51,713 nt of DNA from CAWGCE01 sp964480915 (GTDB lineage: Bacteria > Planctomycetota > Planctomycetia > Pirellulales > Pirellulaceae), in assembly GCA_964480915.1 (NCBI GenBank), contig CAYZRS010000036.1:1-51713 (forward strand), in the 5' to 3' direction. The notes under the pieces were generated by a model that was not told the origin of the DNA, searched no databases, and was given only the letters and a program-made list of their open reading frames with translations. Of the stretch, positions 1 to 7,643 are shown one piece after another (the first letter of the stretch is position 1; each line of letters opens with the position of its first letter). Position numbers and translations under genes: made by a program.

Positions 1-474
1 TCTACCGGTGCTTTCCTCTTTGCCATACCCTGGACACTCTTCGCACTGTTTTGGATGTTTGGCGCTGCTGGATTCAAAGTTCCGGATTTGAAGAACGGTT
101 TTGATCTATTTCCGTTATTCGGCGTTCCATTCGTCCTCATCGGCTTTGCGATGCTGTCATCGCCTATATGGGCGTATCGGAATGCACACAAAACTGTCTA
201 CGTAATCACCGATCGCCGGGCGATATCGTTTGTTGGTGGCTTTCGCACAACTATCCGGAGTTTCTTTCCCGACGATCTTCGCGACTTACACCGCACAGAG
301 CGTTCCGATGGCTCAGGAGACGTCATTATTGGCACCACCACAAAACGGGATTCAGATGGTGATGTTCACAGTACTCCGTACGGATTCTTAGGCGTCGAGA
401 ATGCCAAAGCAACTGAAGACCGCTTACGACAACTTGCTTCGACCGCCCGCGCACCTACCAGCCACGGCGGATAA
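1..474 (+). CDS. PH-domain-like membrane protein, 5' end cut by window edge
   Basis: The reading frame is open from base 1, so the N terminus lies outside the window; the first internal Met is at base 55. The visible part starts with two hydrophobic segments and continues into a soluble stretch (NAHKTVYVITDRRAISF, then a beta-rich region ending near GDVIIG). That stretch resembles the membrane-anchored bacterial PH domains (YdbT/bPH type), which have no catalytic activity and bind proteins or lipids at the inner membrane. It is the first of six consecutive + strand genes separated by related palindromic repeats, and its TAA stop (472-474) overlaps the start of repeat A. The exact function is unknown; the fold assignment is moderate. 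Confidence 0.6.
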   Translation, partial: STGAFLFAIPWTLFALFWMFGAAGFKVPDLKNGFDLFPLFGVPFVLIGFAMLSSPIWAYRNAHKTVYVITDRRAISFVGGFRTTIRSFFPDDLRDLHRTERSDGSGDVIIGTTTKRDSDGDVHSTPYGFLGVENAKATEDRLRQLASTARAPTSHGG

Positions 475-607
475 CATGGTTTTGACGCTACGACTTTCGG
501 CACACCTTCGTTGTTTGGCAACGCTCGCTGACACTGGTAGCATGTCGCTTCGTTCAGGCCTTGTTCGCTTCGTTCAGGGCGGTGTCGTCAACACCTTCCC
601 TGGTCGG
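471..607. repeat. Junction repeat A (attC-like imperfect palindrome)
   Basis: This begins at the stop codon of the preceding gene with AACATGGT (473-480). Its outer arms are GGTTTTGACG (478-487) and CGTCAACACC (586-595), which pair at 9 of 10 positions. The interior holds TCGCTTCGTTCAGG twice (545-558 and 565-578). Related elements occur at four further junctions in the first 5 kb. The architecture is that of an integron attC site, but a clean GTTRRRY core is not visible here. Confidence 0.6.
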
Positions 608-673
608 ACATAATGACCGTAGGCAGTTCGGCCTTAGTTTCCTGAGGAACGGCTGAGACTTGATTTGACGAAC

Positions 674-682
674 AAAGGAGGT
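674..682 (+). promoter_or_regulatory. Strong ribosome binding site that sets the start of the ankyrin gene
   Basis: AAAGGAGGT is an almost perfect Shine-Dalgarno sequence, nine bases before a GTG at 692. It argues against the upstream in-frame TTG at 665, which lies before the site. It is among the strongest ribosome binding sites in the window. Confidence 0.8.
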
Positions 683-691
683 TCGCCACCC

Positions 692-2020
692 GTGAATATT
701 CACGACATGGTTTCACGAGGAAACGACGACAAAATCGCTGCGGCCATTGAGGCCGGCGCCGATGTCAATGCGCTGGACGAAATGGGGCGGACGCCCATGA
801 TGCTTGCCATCGAAGGCGACCAGCCGGATTGCCTTGCGACTCTCCTGAGTTTCGGCGCTGACCCACGGGTGAACTGGCCCAAACCCTCGCATTGCAGTTG
901 GAGTCGCGCTCTTGCGCAGCCGAGTGGGGTCAAACTCGCCAATACTCTTCTTGATTCTGTGGATGACCCTCATGACCTTATGCGAGGTGGATGTCCGCAG
1001 GGCGAAGAGACGACTTATCTTTGGTCGTGCCTGTTCAAACTGAATCGCAAAGGAGCCGGGACGATCGCTCAACGGCTCATCGACTGGGGTCTCGATCCGA
1101 ACGAACGACTCAACACCGGGATGACACCCCTGCTGATTGCAGCCCACAAAGCTGGCGGCAAAACCCTTGATGTCATCGACGTATTGTTGGCAGCGGGAGC
1201 TGATCCCACGGCTTCGACTGAACCCAACCTGTCGGGACAAAGGCAACGCGAAGCCGAACTCGATGCCATGCAATCGCGTGGACAGGACGTCAGTTTGCTG
1301 CCAAGAGTTTTGCCTCATACTCCGGCGTCCGTGTTGGACTTGGCGAAATCCAACGGCAAAAAAACATACGAATATCTAAAGTCGATTCTCGATATTCAGG
1401 GCAATCAGGATCGTTACGAAGTCGCGGAGTCGCAATTGGCAAAGATCAGGAAATCAAAAGTCAGCAGCCGATTTACGAAACTTGCCACGACGTTGGCTGC
1501 ATCACTGGGTTGCGAAGCCAAACCCGTTCGCAAATGTCCGGCGCTGTTGCAGTATTCGGTCAAGCTGTCTTCTTTGCCGCCTGCTGACAATGAAGGCGAA
1601 TCGAGTGACTTCGAGCAAAGGCTGGAGCCCTTGCAGGCAGCAGCCAGGTCGGCTGGTGCAATGTTGATTTATCAAAAGAACGTAAGCAGCTGGAAGGCGA
1701 AGGTAAACCTGCTGCTCGTCGCATCCGACGATTGGGCTGTTGCCGTCTGTGCGTCAAAAACGAGTGCCCCCAATTATGGTCTCAAGACTCGGAACATTGT
1801 GAATCGGCTAGCGGCGATTTATGAGCCGCACCCGTTCGAGTTGCTCGGTTGTGCAAAGTCGTTTGTCACGATTCGCTTCAAGTCGCTCGCTCAACCGCTC
1901 GACCTTCACAACGAGTTAGTCCGTTTGTGCCCGGACTTCGCTGACATTTGCGATGAACTCACGGAAGACCTGGCGGAAGCGTACGGAGATGGCGCACGCT
2001 GTTTTCTATGGTGGGATTGA
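692..2020 (+). CDS. Ankyrin-repeat protein with uncharacterised C-terminal domain
   Basis: This encodes 442 residues from the GTG chosen for its Shine-Dalgarno. The N-terminal half has ankyrin repeats: IEAGADVNALDEMGRTPMML near residue 20, a second unit ending FGADP, a degenerate stretch, then GMTPLLIAA followed by VLLAAGADP near residues 145-175. These are protein-interaction modules. The last 200 residues have no repeats and match no family I recognise; they end in the aromatic tail CFLWWD. There is no signal peptide or membrane helix, so it should be cytoplasmic. It sits between repeats A and B, consistent with a mobile cassette. The partner and role are unknown. Confidence 0.75.
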   Translation: MNIHDMVSRGNDDKIAAAIEAGADVNALDEMGRTPMMLAIEGDQPDCLATLLSFGADPRVNWPKPSHCSWSRALAQPSGVKLANTLLDSVDDPHDLMRGGCPQGEETTYLWSCLFKLNRKGAGTIAQRLIDWGLDPNERLNTGMTPLLIAAHKAGGKTLDVIDVLLAAGADPTASTEPNLSGQRQREAELDAMQSRGQDVSLLPRVLPHTPASVLDLAKSNGKKTYEYLKSILDIQGNQDRYEVAESQLAKIRKSKVSSRFTKLATTLAASLGCEAKPVRKCPALLQYSVKLSSLPPADNEGESSDFEQRLEPLQAAARSAGAMLIYQKNVSSWKAKVNLLLVASDDWAVAVCASKTSAPNYGLKTRNIVNRLAAIYEPHPFELLGCAKSFVTIRFKSLAQPLDLHNELVRLCPDFADICDELTEDLAEAYGDGARCFLWWD

Positions 2021-2078
2021 GATTCCATGGAGCGAAATGCCTTGAATCTAGGCCCTTCGGCTTGGCTGCGCAAATGCC

Positions 2079-2287
2079 GTCAACATGGTGTTTACGCAAT
2101 TTGGCGGCTTCGTGATGGGGGCGACTTTTGATTTGCAATGCCGCTCGCCTCGGTAACGCCTTTTGACTTGCCTCGTCGCGGACGCCGTCGCTTTAGCAAC
2201 GTGACTTTTGTTTTGGTAAACTTTTAGGCGATGCGACGATTTTTGGCTTCGGTGAGAAGCGGTGTCGTAAAGACCTTCCGTTGTGCG
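2079..2287. repeat. Junction repeat B (attC-like imperfect palindrome)
   Basis: This fills most of the 311-base gap between the ankyrin gene and the dehydrogenase. The left arm GGTGTTTACG (2087-2096) pairs at 9 of 10 positions with the right arm CGTAAAGACC (2266-2275). Compared with repeat A, the inner GAC/GTC pair has become TAC/GTA, a covariation. Inside the right part is a hairpin CGAC...GCTTCggtgaGAAGC...GTCG (about 2234-2267). The sequence just after the right arm, GTTGTGC (2280-2286), is one base away from the GTTRRRY integron core. Confidence 0.6.
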
Positions 2288-2331
2288 ACTTGTTTCGACA
2301 GAACTGCCACCAGACAATTTGTGGATTCAAA

Positions 2332-3288
2332 ATGACTGATAAGACATTTGGCACCAAAGGCTGGACGCCCGCACGTATTGGTTCGCTGGTTGGCAAAACT
2401 ATCGTTATCACGGGTGCAAATGCCGGCGCTGGATTTGAGGCATCGCGCATTCTGCTGTCGAAGGGCGCCAGAGTGGTCATGCTGAACCGTAACCCGGAAA
2501 AATCGACGGTCGCCATTAAGGAGCTGCGTGAGGAATTCGGCGCTGACGCCGACGTCGGCTTTATTCGCATGGACCTTGCCGATCTGGCAAGTGTGCACGA
2601 AGCGGCAGCCGAAGTTTTGAGCACTGTGCCGAAGATCGACGCTCTGATCTGCAACGCGGCCATTGCACAAGTACCGTCGCAGACTTTCACCGTAGACGGC
2701 TTTGAAAGCCAATTGGGAACAAACCATTATGGCCACTTTGTCTTGTGTGGCCTGCTCTTTGGTCGGATTGACGAATCCAAGGGTCGTATCGTGGTCGTCG
2801 CGAGCCTGGGCTACAAAATGGGCTTGAAAACAATGCAGTTCGACGACATGAACTGGGACAAGAACTATCACCAAAATCGCACCTACTGCCATAGCAAACT
2901 GGCGCAAATGATGTTCGCGTACGAACTGCAAGACAAGATCGAACGAGCAAGTCAGGATGTTCGAGTCTTCGTGTGTCACCCCGGTTCTTCTGCAACCTCC
3001 CTGATTAGCACCAGTGGCGGTATGGGGACACGCATTATTTGGTGGCTCATGAGCAAATCTCCTATGGTTCAAACGGCTGAGAAGGGCGCCTATCCAGAAG
3101 TGATGTGCGCCACCGAAGATGGACTGGAAGAGCGGGCCTTTTATGGGCCAACCGGCCGCATGGAGATGGTCGGTCCCGTTGGTAAGGGCACGCTGGGACC
3201 CTATGCCTTCGAAAAGCATGTCATTTCCAAGCTGTGGGAGGTATCCGAAACTGCAACAGGCTTCACCTGGACGTTTGCCGACGCGTGA
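2332..3288 (+). CDS. Short-chain dehydrogenase/reductase (SDR family)
   Basis: This is a 318-residue NAD(P)-dependent oxidoreductase. The cofactor motif TGANAGAG is at residues 28-35, NAA is near residue 108, and the catalytic pair YCHSK has Tyr185 and Lys189, followed by HPG. The overall form resembles the retinol-dehydrogenase/protochlorophyllide-reductase-like branch, but the substrate cannot be read from sequence. ATG 2332 is preferred because an in-frame TTG at 2281 would add 17 residues that do not belong to the Rossmann fold and would overlap the end of repeat B. It is flanked by repeats B and C, so it may be a mobile cassette. Confidence 0.85.
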   Translation: MTDKTFGTKGWTPARIGSLVGKTIVITGANAGAGFEASRILLSKGARVVMLNRNPEKSTVAIKELREEFGADADVGFIRMDLADLASVHEAAAEVLSTVPKIDALICNAAIAQVPSQTFTVDGFESQLGTNHYGHFVLCGLLFGRIDESKGRIVVVASLGYKMGLKTMQFDDMNWDKNYHQNRTYCHSKLAQMMFAYELQDKIERASQDVRVFVCHPGSSATSLISTSGGMGTRIIWWLMSKSPMVQTAEKGAYPEVMCATEDGLEERAFYGPTGRMEMVGPVGKGTLGPYAFEKHVISKLWEVSETATGFTWTFADA

Positions 3289-3323
3289 TGCAGTTGTGGA
3301 CCGATTGGCTGCTCGAAGGTCAC

Positions 3324-3527
3324 ATCACATGGTTTGTGCGCTGAGCCCTCGGTACACTCTCCATGTCAGGTGCTCCGCCTCATTCGCTTCGGTCTCGTAT
3401 CTTGGTCTGCGACGCTGCGGACAGCGGCTCTTTGGCATCGTGGCAGTCCTTTGGTAAACTGCTGTTTTTTGGTGCGACGCTTGTTGGCTTCGGCAAGCAG
3501 CGGCGTCGTCAACACCTACCGCTGGAT
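3324..3527. repeat. Junction repeat C (attC-like imperfect palindrome)
   Basis: The left box CACATGGTTTGTGCGC (3326-3341) starts 37 bases after the dehydrogenase stop. The right box CGTCAACACC (3507-3516) lies 20 bases before the next start. The right-hand 70 bases match repeat B closely: TTGGTAAACT, then GCGACG, then TTGGCTTCGG, then GCGGCGTCGTCAACACCT. GACGC (3476-3480) pairs with GCGTC (3503-3507) around a CTTCGGCAAG apex. The outer arms pair less well than in A and B, at 6 of 10 positions. Confidence 0.6.
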
Positions 3528-3535
3528 GCGCCCAA

Positions 3536-3940
3536 ATGAGCCGACAGGCCTATTATTTCCACCTGGCGTTTTGGCCGTTGGCCTTCGCGGTTTGGCTTAT
3601 TTCCACAACTGAATACCACCCGACTTGGACATTGCGAATAGCCTGTACCTTCATGTTGACCTTGATGTCGGCTCTTTTTGCTTGCTGCTTTATTCCTCGC
3701 AGGGCGAGTGTCGCTGCTGTTGCCAAGATGGTTTTCGGATTGCTGGCCTGTGGCTCGGGTGCGGCCATCGCAATCCACTTCCTCTATGACAGTTTTGTTG
3801 GCCCAGACCCGAGGCGATTTGCGTTCTCGTCAAACCTGATCATGGACACTACGATCGTCGCCTTCAACACTGCTGTGGCGGCGTTGACTGCGTTCATTGT
3901 TCATACGGCAACCGGTCGCCCAACATGGTTGTTCCGCTAG
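3536..3940 (+). CDS. Small four-helix membrane protein, unknown function
   Basis: This encodes 134 residues, almost entirely hydrophobic, with about four membrane helices (residues about 8-25, 30-55, 62-82 and 100-125) joined by short loops. I recognise no family. The start ATG lies only 20 bases after the right arm of repeat C, leaving little room for a promoter of its own. The left box of repeat D overlaps its last codons (3921-3936). This compact gene-plus-repeat unit is what one expects of a gene cassette. Confidence 0.6.
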   Translation: MSRQAYYFHLAFWPLAFAVWLISTTEYHPTWTLRIACTFMLTLMSALFACCFIPRRASVAAVAKMVFGLLACGSGAAIAIHFLYDSFVGPDPRRFAFSSNLIMDTTIVAFNTAVAALTAFIVHTATGRPTWLFR

Positions 3941-4054
3941 GAATCCGACACACTTTCTCAGCTGGGGCACACGGGCCGGTATTGGTAGCGGTAGCATTTT
4001 TCTGAACGTCAGATTCGTTCACTTCATTCAGGGCGATGTCGCAAGAAATTCTCC
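3918..4054. repeat. Junction repeat D (attC-like, diverged copy related to A)
   Basis: The left box GCCCAACATGGTTG (3918-3931) overlaps the 3' end of the preceding gene, and its first seven bases fit RYYYAAC exactly. The right part contains GGTAGCAT and then TTCATTCAGGGCGATGTCG (4024-4042), closely matching repeat A (TTCGTTCAGGGCGGTGTCG). The right arm has decayed to CGCAAGAAAT. Confidence 0.5.
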
Positions 4055-4232
4055 TCAGTTGACGTTGCGTTCAAATGTTGTGACTGCATCAGTGAAACGA
4101 TAGGGACCGCCAAGCAGCAGCAGAAGTTCTACGAGGTCGCAAAGAGATCATGGCCGGCCACTGTCGCAACCGATTGAAAGACGTAGAGGAACCGCAACGC
4201 TAACTTCGCGGCACAGACTCCTTAGGCAATTA

Positions 4233-4856
4233 ATGGACGACGACGATTTCAACACGCGCCGAATTGACATCATTGCACACTTCATTGTCGCGACAATGCT
4301 GCTGTACTCGGTAGCGCTACTGCTGCTCGCTTTCTACCGAGAGGAAAACCTGGGAGGATGGATCTGGGAGCGGCACCAGAATCAATTTTCATGGTACTCT
4401 CGTCCACTCTTTCTGCTTCCTGCCTGCTATTACGCCTATCGCCATCGACTGTGGCTTGTCATTGGGTTCATGACGCTACTCGGCTGCAGTCTGTTTTGGT
4501 TCGCGCCGCCCGAGCATGTACCTGAGCACATTCATGGCTATTTGGAGTGGGAGAAACAACTGTTCTTTTCCCACGACTCTCACTTGCCATTGTTTCTGCT
4601 GGTCGTCGTGGTCATCGTTTTTCTTGCTGGCCTGTTTCGTGCTTTTTGGCAGAAAAATCCATGGCTGGGCTTGCTGCTGATCAACGTCGGCACACTTCTT
4701 AAGGTCGTCGTTAGTGTGACGCTGGGCCAGGAGGCCGGCATGGCGGCAGTCTTTCCGTCGTTGTCGAGTATTGTGATCATCAATGCCGTGGCTTTCGTTG
4801 CCTGGAAGTTCCTTGGGAAGACTCGAACCGACTCAGACTTCCGACCTGCCGACTGA
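4233..4856 (+). CDS. Polytopic membrane protein of unknown function
   Basis: This is a 207-residue protein with an acidic N terminus (MDDDDF) and about five to six membrane helices, including LYSVALLLLAFY, LWLVIGFMTLLGCSLFWF, a very hydrophobic FLLVVVVIVFLAGLF and a last helix IVIINAVAFVAWKFL. Between helices lies a short His- and Glu-rich loop (PPEHVPEHIHGYLEWEKQ) that could bind metal; this is inference only. I match no known family. It is the fifth gene of the cassette-like series and lies about 180 bases after repeat D. Confidence 0.6.
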   Translation: MDDDDFNTRRIDIIAHFIVATMLLYSVALLLLAFYREENLGGWIWERHQNQFSWYSRPLFLLPACYYAYRHRLWLVIGFMTLLGCSLFWFAPPEHVPEHIHGYLEWEKQLFFSHDSHLPLFLLVVVVIVFLAGLFRAFWQKNPWLGLLLINVGTLLKVVVSVTLGQEAGMAAVFPSLSSIVIINAVAFVAWKFLGKTRTDSDFRPAD

Positions 4857-4871
4857 TCGTTCAGACTTGGC

Positions 4872-5012
4872 CCGATGATGTTTCCTACCGGCGAACCGGC
4901 TTGGGTTTTCGGCGCGCCTCTATGTTTGGCGAAGCGGGCTTCGCTTGCTAGACTTGCGGCAACCTGCGATTGGCTCACGACGTAACAGGGTGGTGTTGTA
5001 AACACCTGCGAC
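4872..5012. repeat. Junction repeat E (attC-like imperfect palindrome)
   Basis: The left arm GATGTTTCCT (4877-4886) pairs at 7 of 10 positions with the right arm TGTAAACACC (4997-5006). The interior has a perfect six-base stem CGAAGC (4930-4935) with GCTTCG (4938-4943). The right arm is itself palindromic (GGTGTTGTAAACACC). The next gene starts eight bases later at 5020. Confidence 0.55.
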
Positions 5013-5019
5013 CCGACGA

Positions 5020-5448
5020 ATGAAACCGTTTTTCCCATCGATTTGGAACGTCCTCCACGACGGGGGCATTGATCGCCTTGAGGGGAACGTGCCCGGCGAC
5101 GTTCGCGTCTTCGTTGGAATTGAATACCTTCGTGAGCGTTTTCCCGATGACGGGGAAACAATCGTTGTTTGCCTTACCAACTGCACAACGTTTGCTTATC
5201 GGCCTTACGAGTCCGAGCTCCGGAACACGGACCTGATTTCCATTGCAAACGAATCTGCAACCATCCTCAGTGCCGAGATGCATGGTCCCGTGTGTCGTGT
5301 CTACACCGATGCAGGCGTGCTTCAGATGCAATGCCGTTGCGGTTCCGTGTCCCTCGATTCGGGGCGCGTGATTTCTTTAGACGAGTTGCTCAGAGTGGCA
5401 GAGGACTACTGGGATGAATGGGAATCAAAAACCAAACATGACAGGTAG
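5020..5448 (+). CDS. Small soluble protein of unknown function
   Basis: This encodes 142 residues with no signal peptide or membrane helix. The middle is rich in beta-type sequence and Cys (VCLTNCTTF, then MQCRCGSVSLDSG), and the tail is acidic and helical (ELLRVAEDYWDEWESK). The size, lone position and acidic tail recall immunity-type or orphan cassette proteins, but I can name no family. The start is the first ATG, directly after repeat E. It is the last gene of the + strand cassette-like series. Confidence 0.55.
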   Translation: MKPFFPSIWNVLHDGGIDRLEGNVPGDVRVFVGIEYLRERFPDDGETIVVCLTNCTTFAYRPYESELRNTDLISIANESATILSAEMHGPVCRVYTDAGVLQMQCRCGSVSLDSGRVISLDELLRVAEDYWDEWESKTKHDR

Positions 5449-5793
5449 TCGACGGCCGGAGGAAATGAATTTTGGCATCCGGTGCGCTCATGCTGACCAT
5501 GTGTGGCAACGCAGTCTCGCATTGGTGAATTTTTCGATGGTGTGGAGATGTTTTTTGAGCGGCACTGTCGAACCACACTTTTCTGGTAGAAGGAACCTGC
5601 CATCCAGCCAATGCACGTTTCGTGGGGCTCGAGCAATCGGGAATTTTGCAACCGGATAGCGAATGCACAGCATTCGGATAAACCGATGGATGCGGATCGC
5701 GTTAGCGGGCGGACAAGGCTCGTCCTGCCTCAGCGGTTTCTGATATCGTGGTCGCTACTTTCGCCGACAATAGAACGGCACTAAGATCCTTGG
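5449..5793. other. Gap of 345 bases without a recognisable gene
   Basis: This lies between the last cassette-like gene and the DNA glycosylase. No ORF here has credible protein character. A weak echo of the junction left box (CCATGTGTGGCAACGC, near 5500) is present without a matching right arm, so it may be a decayed end of the array. No promoter or terminator is convincing. Confidence 0.4.
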
Positions 5794-6711
5794 GTGACTA
5801 CCGACATCGCGTTATCATTGCCCGTTAGAGGCGCTTTTGATCTGGCTGCGACGCTTTCCATCGTGGCGATGGGGCGCGGCGATCCTTGCCTGCGGGTCGA
5901 CCATTCACGGCGCGTGCGACTGGCTCTTTTAGGGCCGAATGGACCGGTGGGCGTCGATCTCCTCCATGGCGATGAGCACATTCAAGCTAAGGTTTCGGGC
6001 ATCGATGCGGAATGGTTACTCCCCTATCTACCATCGCTGTTGGGCCTTGATTTCCAACCGCCTCGGCTGGATGGCCCGCGAAGACTGCGGACGGTCGCTC
6101 ATCGAATGGCCGGCATGCGGCTTCCCAAATTGCCCGTTGTATTCGCCAGAGTCGTCTCGCTTGTGTTGCAACAGTTGATCAGTTACCGCGATGCAACCTA
6201 CGGCTGGCGAAAGCTGGTACAGCGCTATGGGCAGGTGCTCACGGAACAAGAGGATCTATTTGCTCCTCCGACTGCCCAAACACTAAGAGGCATGGCGTTG
6301 CATCAGTTCGTCGAGTGCGGCATCTTGCCTCAGCATGCTCGCCGAATCCTGGGAATAGCACGGGTAGCCGATCGAATCGAGAAAGTATGGAACGGTGGTC
6401 TGGACGCCGGCGCCACCGATCGGACGTGTGAACTCCTATCAACACAACCGGGCATTGGGCCGTGGACAATCGGCTATCTCCGAGGCGCCGCCTTGGGCGA
6501 CAGTGACGCCATCGTGTTGGGTGATTACGGTCTGCCGAAGCAGATCAAGTATTTCTTCACCGGCGAAGAAGAGGCGACTGACGACGACATGCTGGCGCTG
6601 TTGGAGCCGTATGCGCCTCATCGGTTTTACGCCATGTTGTTGATTCAAAAGAGCCGGATCGTGCCGCCTAGGCGTGGCCCACGGCGAGCCCCGCTTCGTC
6701 ACCGCTTCTAA
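5794..6711 (+). CDS. AlkA-like DNA-3-methyladenine glycosylase
   Basis: This is a 305-residue HhH-GPD superfamily base-excision repair glycosylase that would remove alkylated purines. The C-terminal half carries the helix-hairpin-helix LSTQPGIGPWTIGYLRG (residues about 214-230). It is followed by AIVLGDYGLPKQIKYFF, where the Asp of GDYG sits at the catalytic position of E. coli AlkA (DDYLIKQ). The N-terminal part resembles the AlkA N domain in length. The start is a GTG; the next in-frame Met is residue 26. The last residues (PPRRGPRRAPLRHRF) form a basic tail. It is convergent with tdk. Confidence 0.8.
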   Translation: MTTDIALSLPVRGAFDLAATLSIVAMGRGDPCLRVDHSRRVRLALLGPNGPVGVDLLHGDEHIQAKVSGIDAEWLLPYLPSLLGLDFQPPRLDGPRRLRTVAHRMAGMRLPKLPVVFARVVSLVLQQLISYRDATYGWRKLVQRYGQVLTEQEDLFAPPTAQTLRGMALHQFVECGILPQHARRILGIARVADRIEKVWNGGLDAGATDRTCELLSTQPGIGPWTIGYLRGAALGDSDAIVLGDYGLPKQIKYFFTGEEEATDDDMLALLEPYAPHRFYAMLLIQKSRIVPPRRGPRRAPLRHRF

Positions 6712-6794
6712 GACGAGGCAAAGGATGGATCGGCTGGTACAGCAGCCCCGTCAAGAATGGCTGACGCTGGACGCGACGGTTTTGGCGGGCCGCC

Positions 6795-7460
6795 CTAACC
6801 GGGGGAAGTAAGTTTCACGACCGGTTCCGTTTGCCCTGAGGACGGATCACGACCATCCACTTCCAGTGGCGGCGCCGTGTAGCCAATGGGCGAGACCCGT
6901 TCCAGATCGAATTCTCGACGTGAGAGCGCCATGTAATGGTGGCCAACGCTGACCTGCTGGCCATGCCAGACTCGTTCCCCATCGCCATCCAGACGAGCGT
7001 TCATGGTCGCTTTCTTTCCGGAAGGGCAGACCGTTTTGATCTCGCACAATTCTTCCGCCCACGCCAGTAGGTACTTGCTACCCTCGAACGGCTCGCCTTG
7101 GAAGTCGGTTCGGATACCGTAAGTGAGCACTGGTATTTTGAGTTTGTCGCACACCATCGTGAGCTGAAGCACTTGCTTGGCCGTAAGGAACTGAGCCTCA
7201 TCGACCAAGACGCAACTGATCGCTTGATGCGTGTGTTCACGACGAACGTCGACGAAGAGGTCGAACTCATCGTGGAAGACGGTCGCCTTGGCTTTCAGCC
7301 CAATGCGCGAGGTGATCTCGCCCGTTTCGTAGCGATCGTCGAGTCCCGAGGTATAGAGCAGGACTCGCATGCCTCGTTCTTCGTAATTGTGAGCCGATTG
7401 CAGCAGGGTCGTGCTCTTGCCGGCATTCATCGCGGAGTAATAAAAATACAGCTTGGCCAT
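6795..7460 (-). CDS. tdk: Thymidine kinase
   Basis: This is a 221-residue type II thymidine kinase that phosphorylates thymidine in pyrimidine salvage. The P-loop SAMNAGKST is at residues 9-17, the Walker-B-like DEAQF at 87-91, and the lasso region leads to SRREFD. The start at 7460 (MAKLYFYY) is supported by GAAGGA just upstream; the longer frame to 7487 is less likely. The zinc ribbon appears degraded. Of the four usual ligands only Cys145 (TVCPSGKKA) is clear, with Ser147, Ser180 and Glu183 where Cys or His are normal. The fold is otherwise complete. Confidence 0.93.
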   Translation of the reverse strand: MAKLYFYYSAMNAGKSTTLLQSAHNYEERGMRVLLYTSGLDDRYETGEITSRIGLKAKATVFHDEFDLFVDVRREHTHQAISCVLVDEAQFLTAKQVLQLTMVCDKLKIPVLTYGIRTDFQGEPFEGSKYLLAWAEELCEIKTVCPSGKKATMNARLDGDGERVWHGQQVSVGHHYMALSRREFDLERVSPIGYTAPPLEVDGRDPSSGQTEPVVKLTSPG

Positions 7461-7643
7461 CCCGTTCGTCCTTCTCGATTTGCCCATCTGGGGAAAGTTG
7501 CGTCCAGCAACGATTGCTACTGCAGGGCCCCGAATCTACCCTGCAGAGCGGCGATTTTGAACCGGTCGAAACGTCGTTGCCAGTCAGCCCCAAAGGCCGT
7601 AAAACCGCCTCTCATGGATTATACCCCACGAGGAATCTGCGAC

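Noticed and set aside
5414..5659. ORF of 81 codons after the cassette series
   Set aside because: It overlaps the preceding gene, has no ribosome binding site, and its sequence looks random.
6784..6794. Palindrome GGCGGGCCGCC at the tdk/AlkA-like gene ends
   Set aside because: The possible loop is too small and there is no T-run, so it is not a terminator.
7098..7643. Open frame extending the ThuA gene upstream to 7098
   Set aside because: It runs antisense through tdk, and a good ribosome binding site supports ATG 7644.
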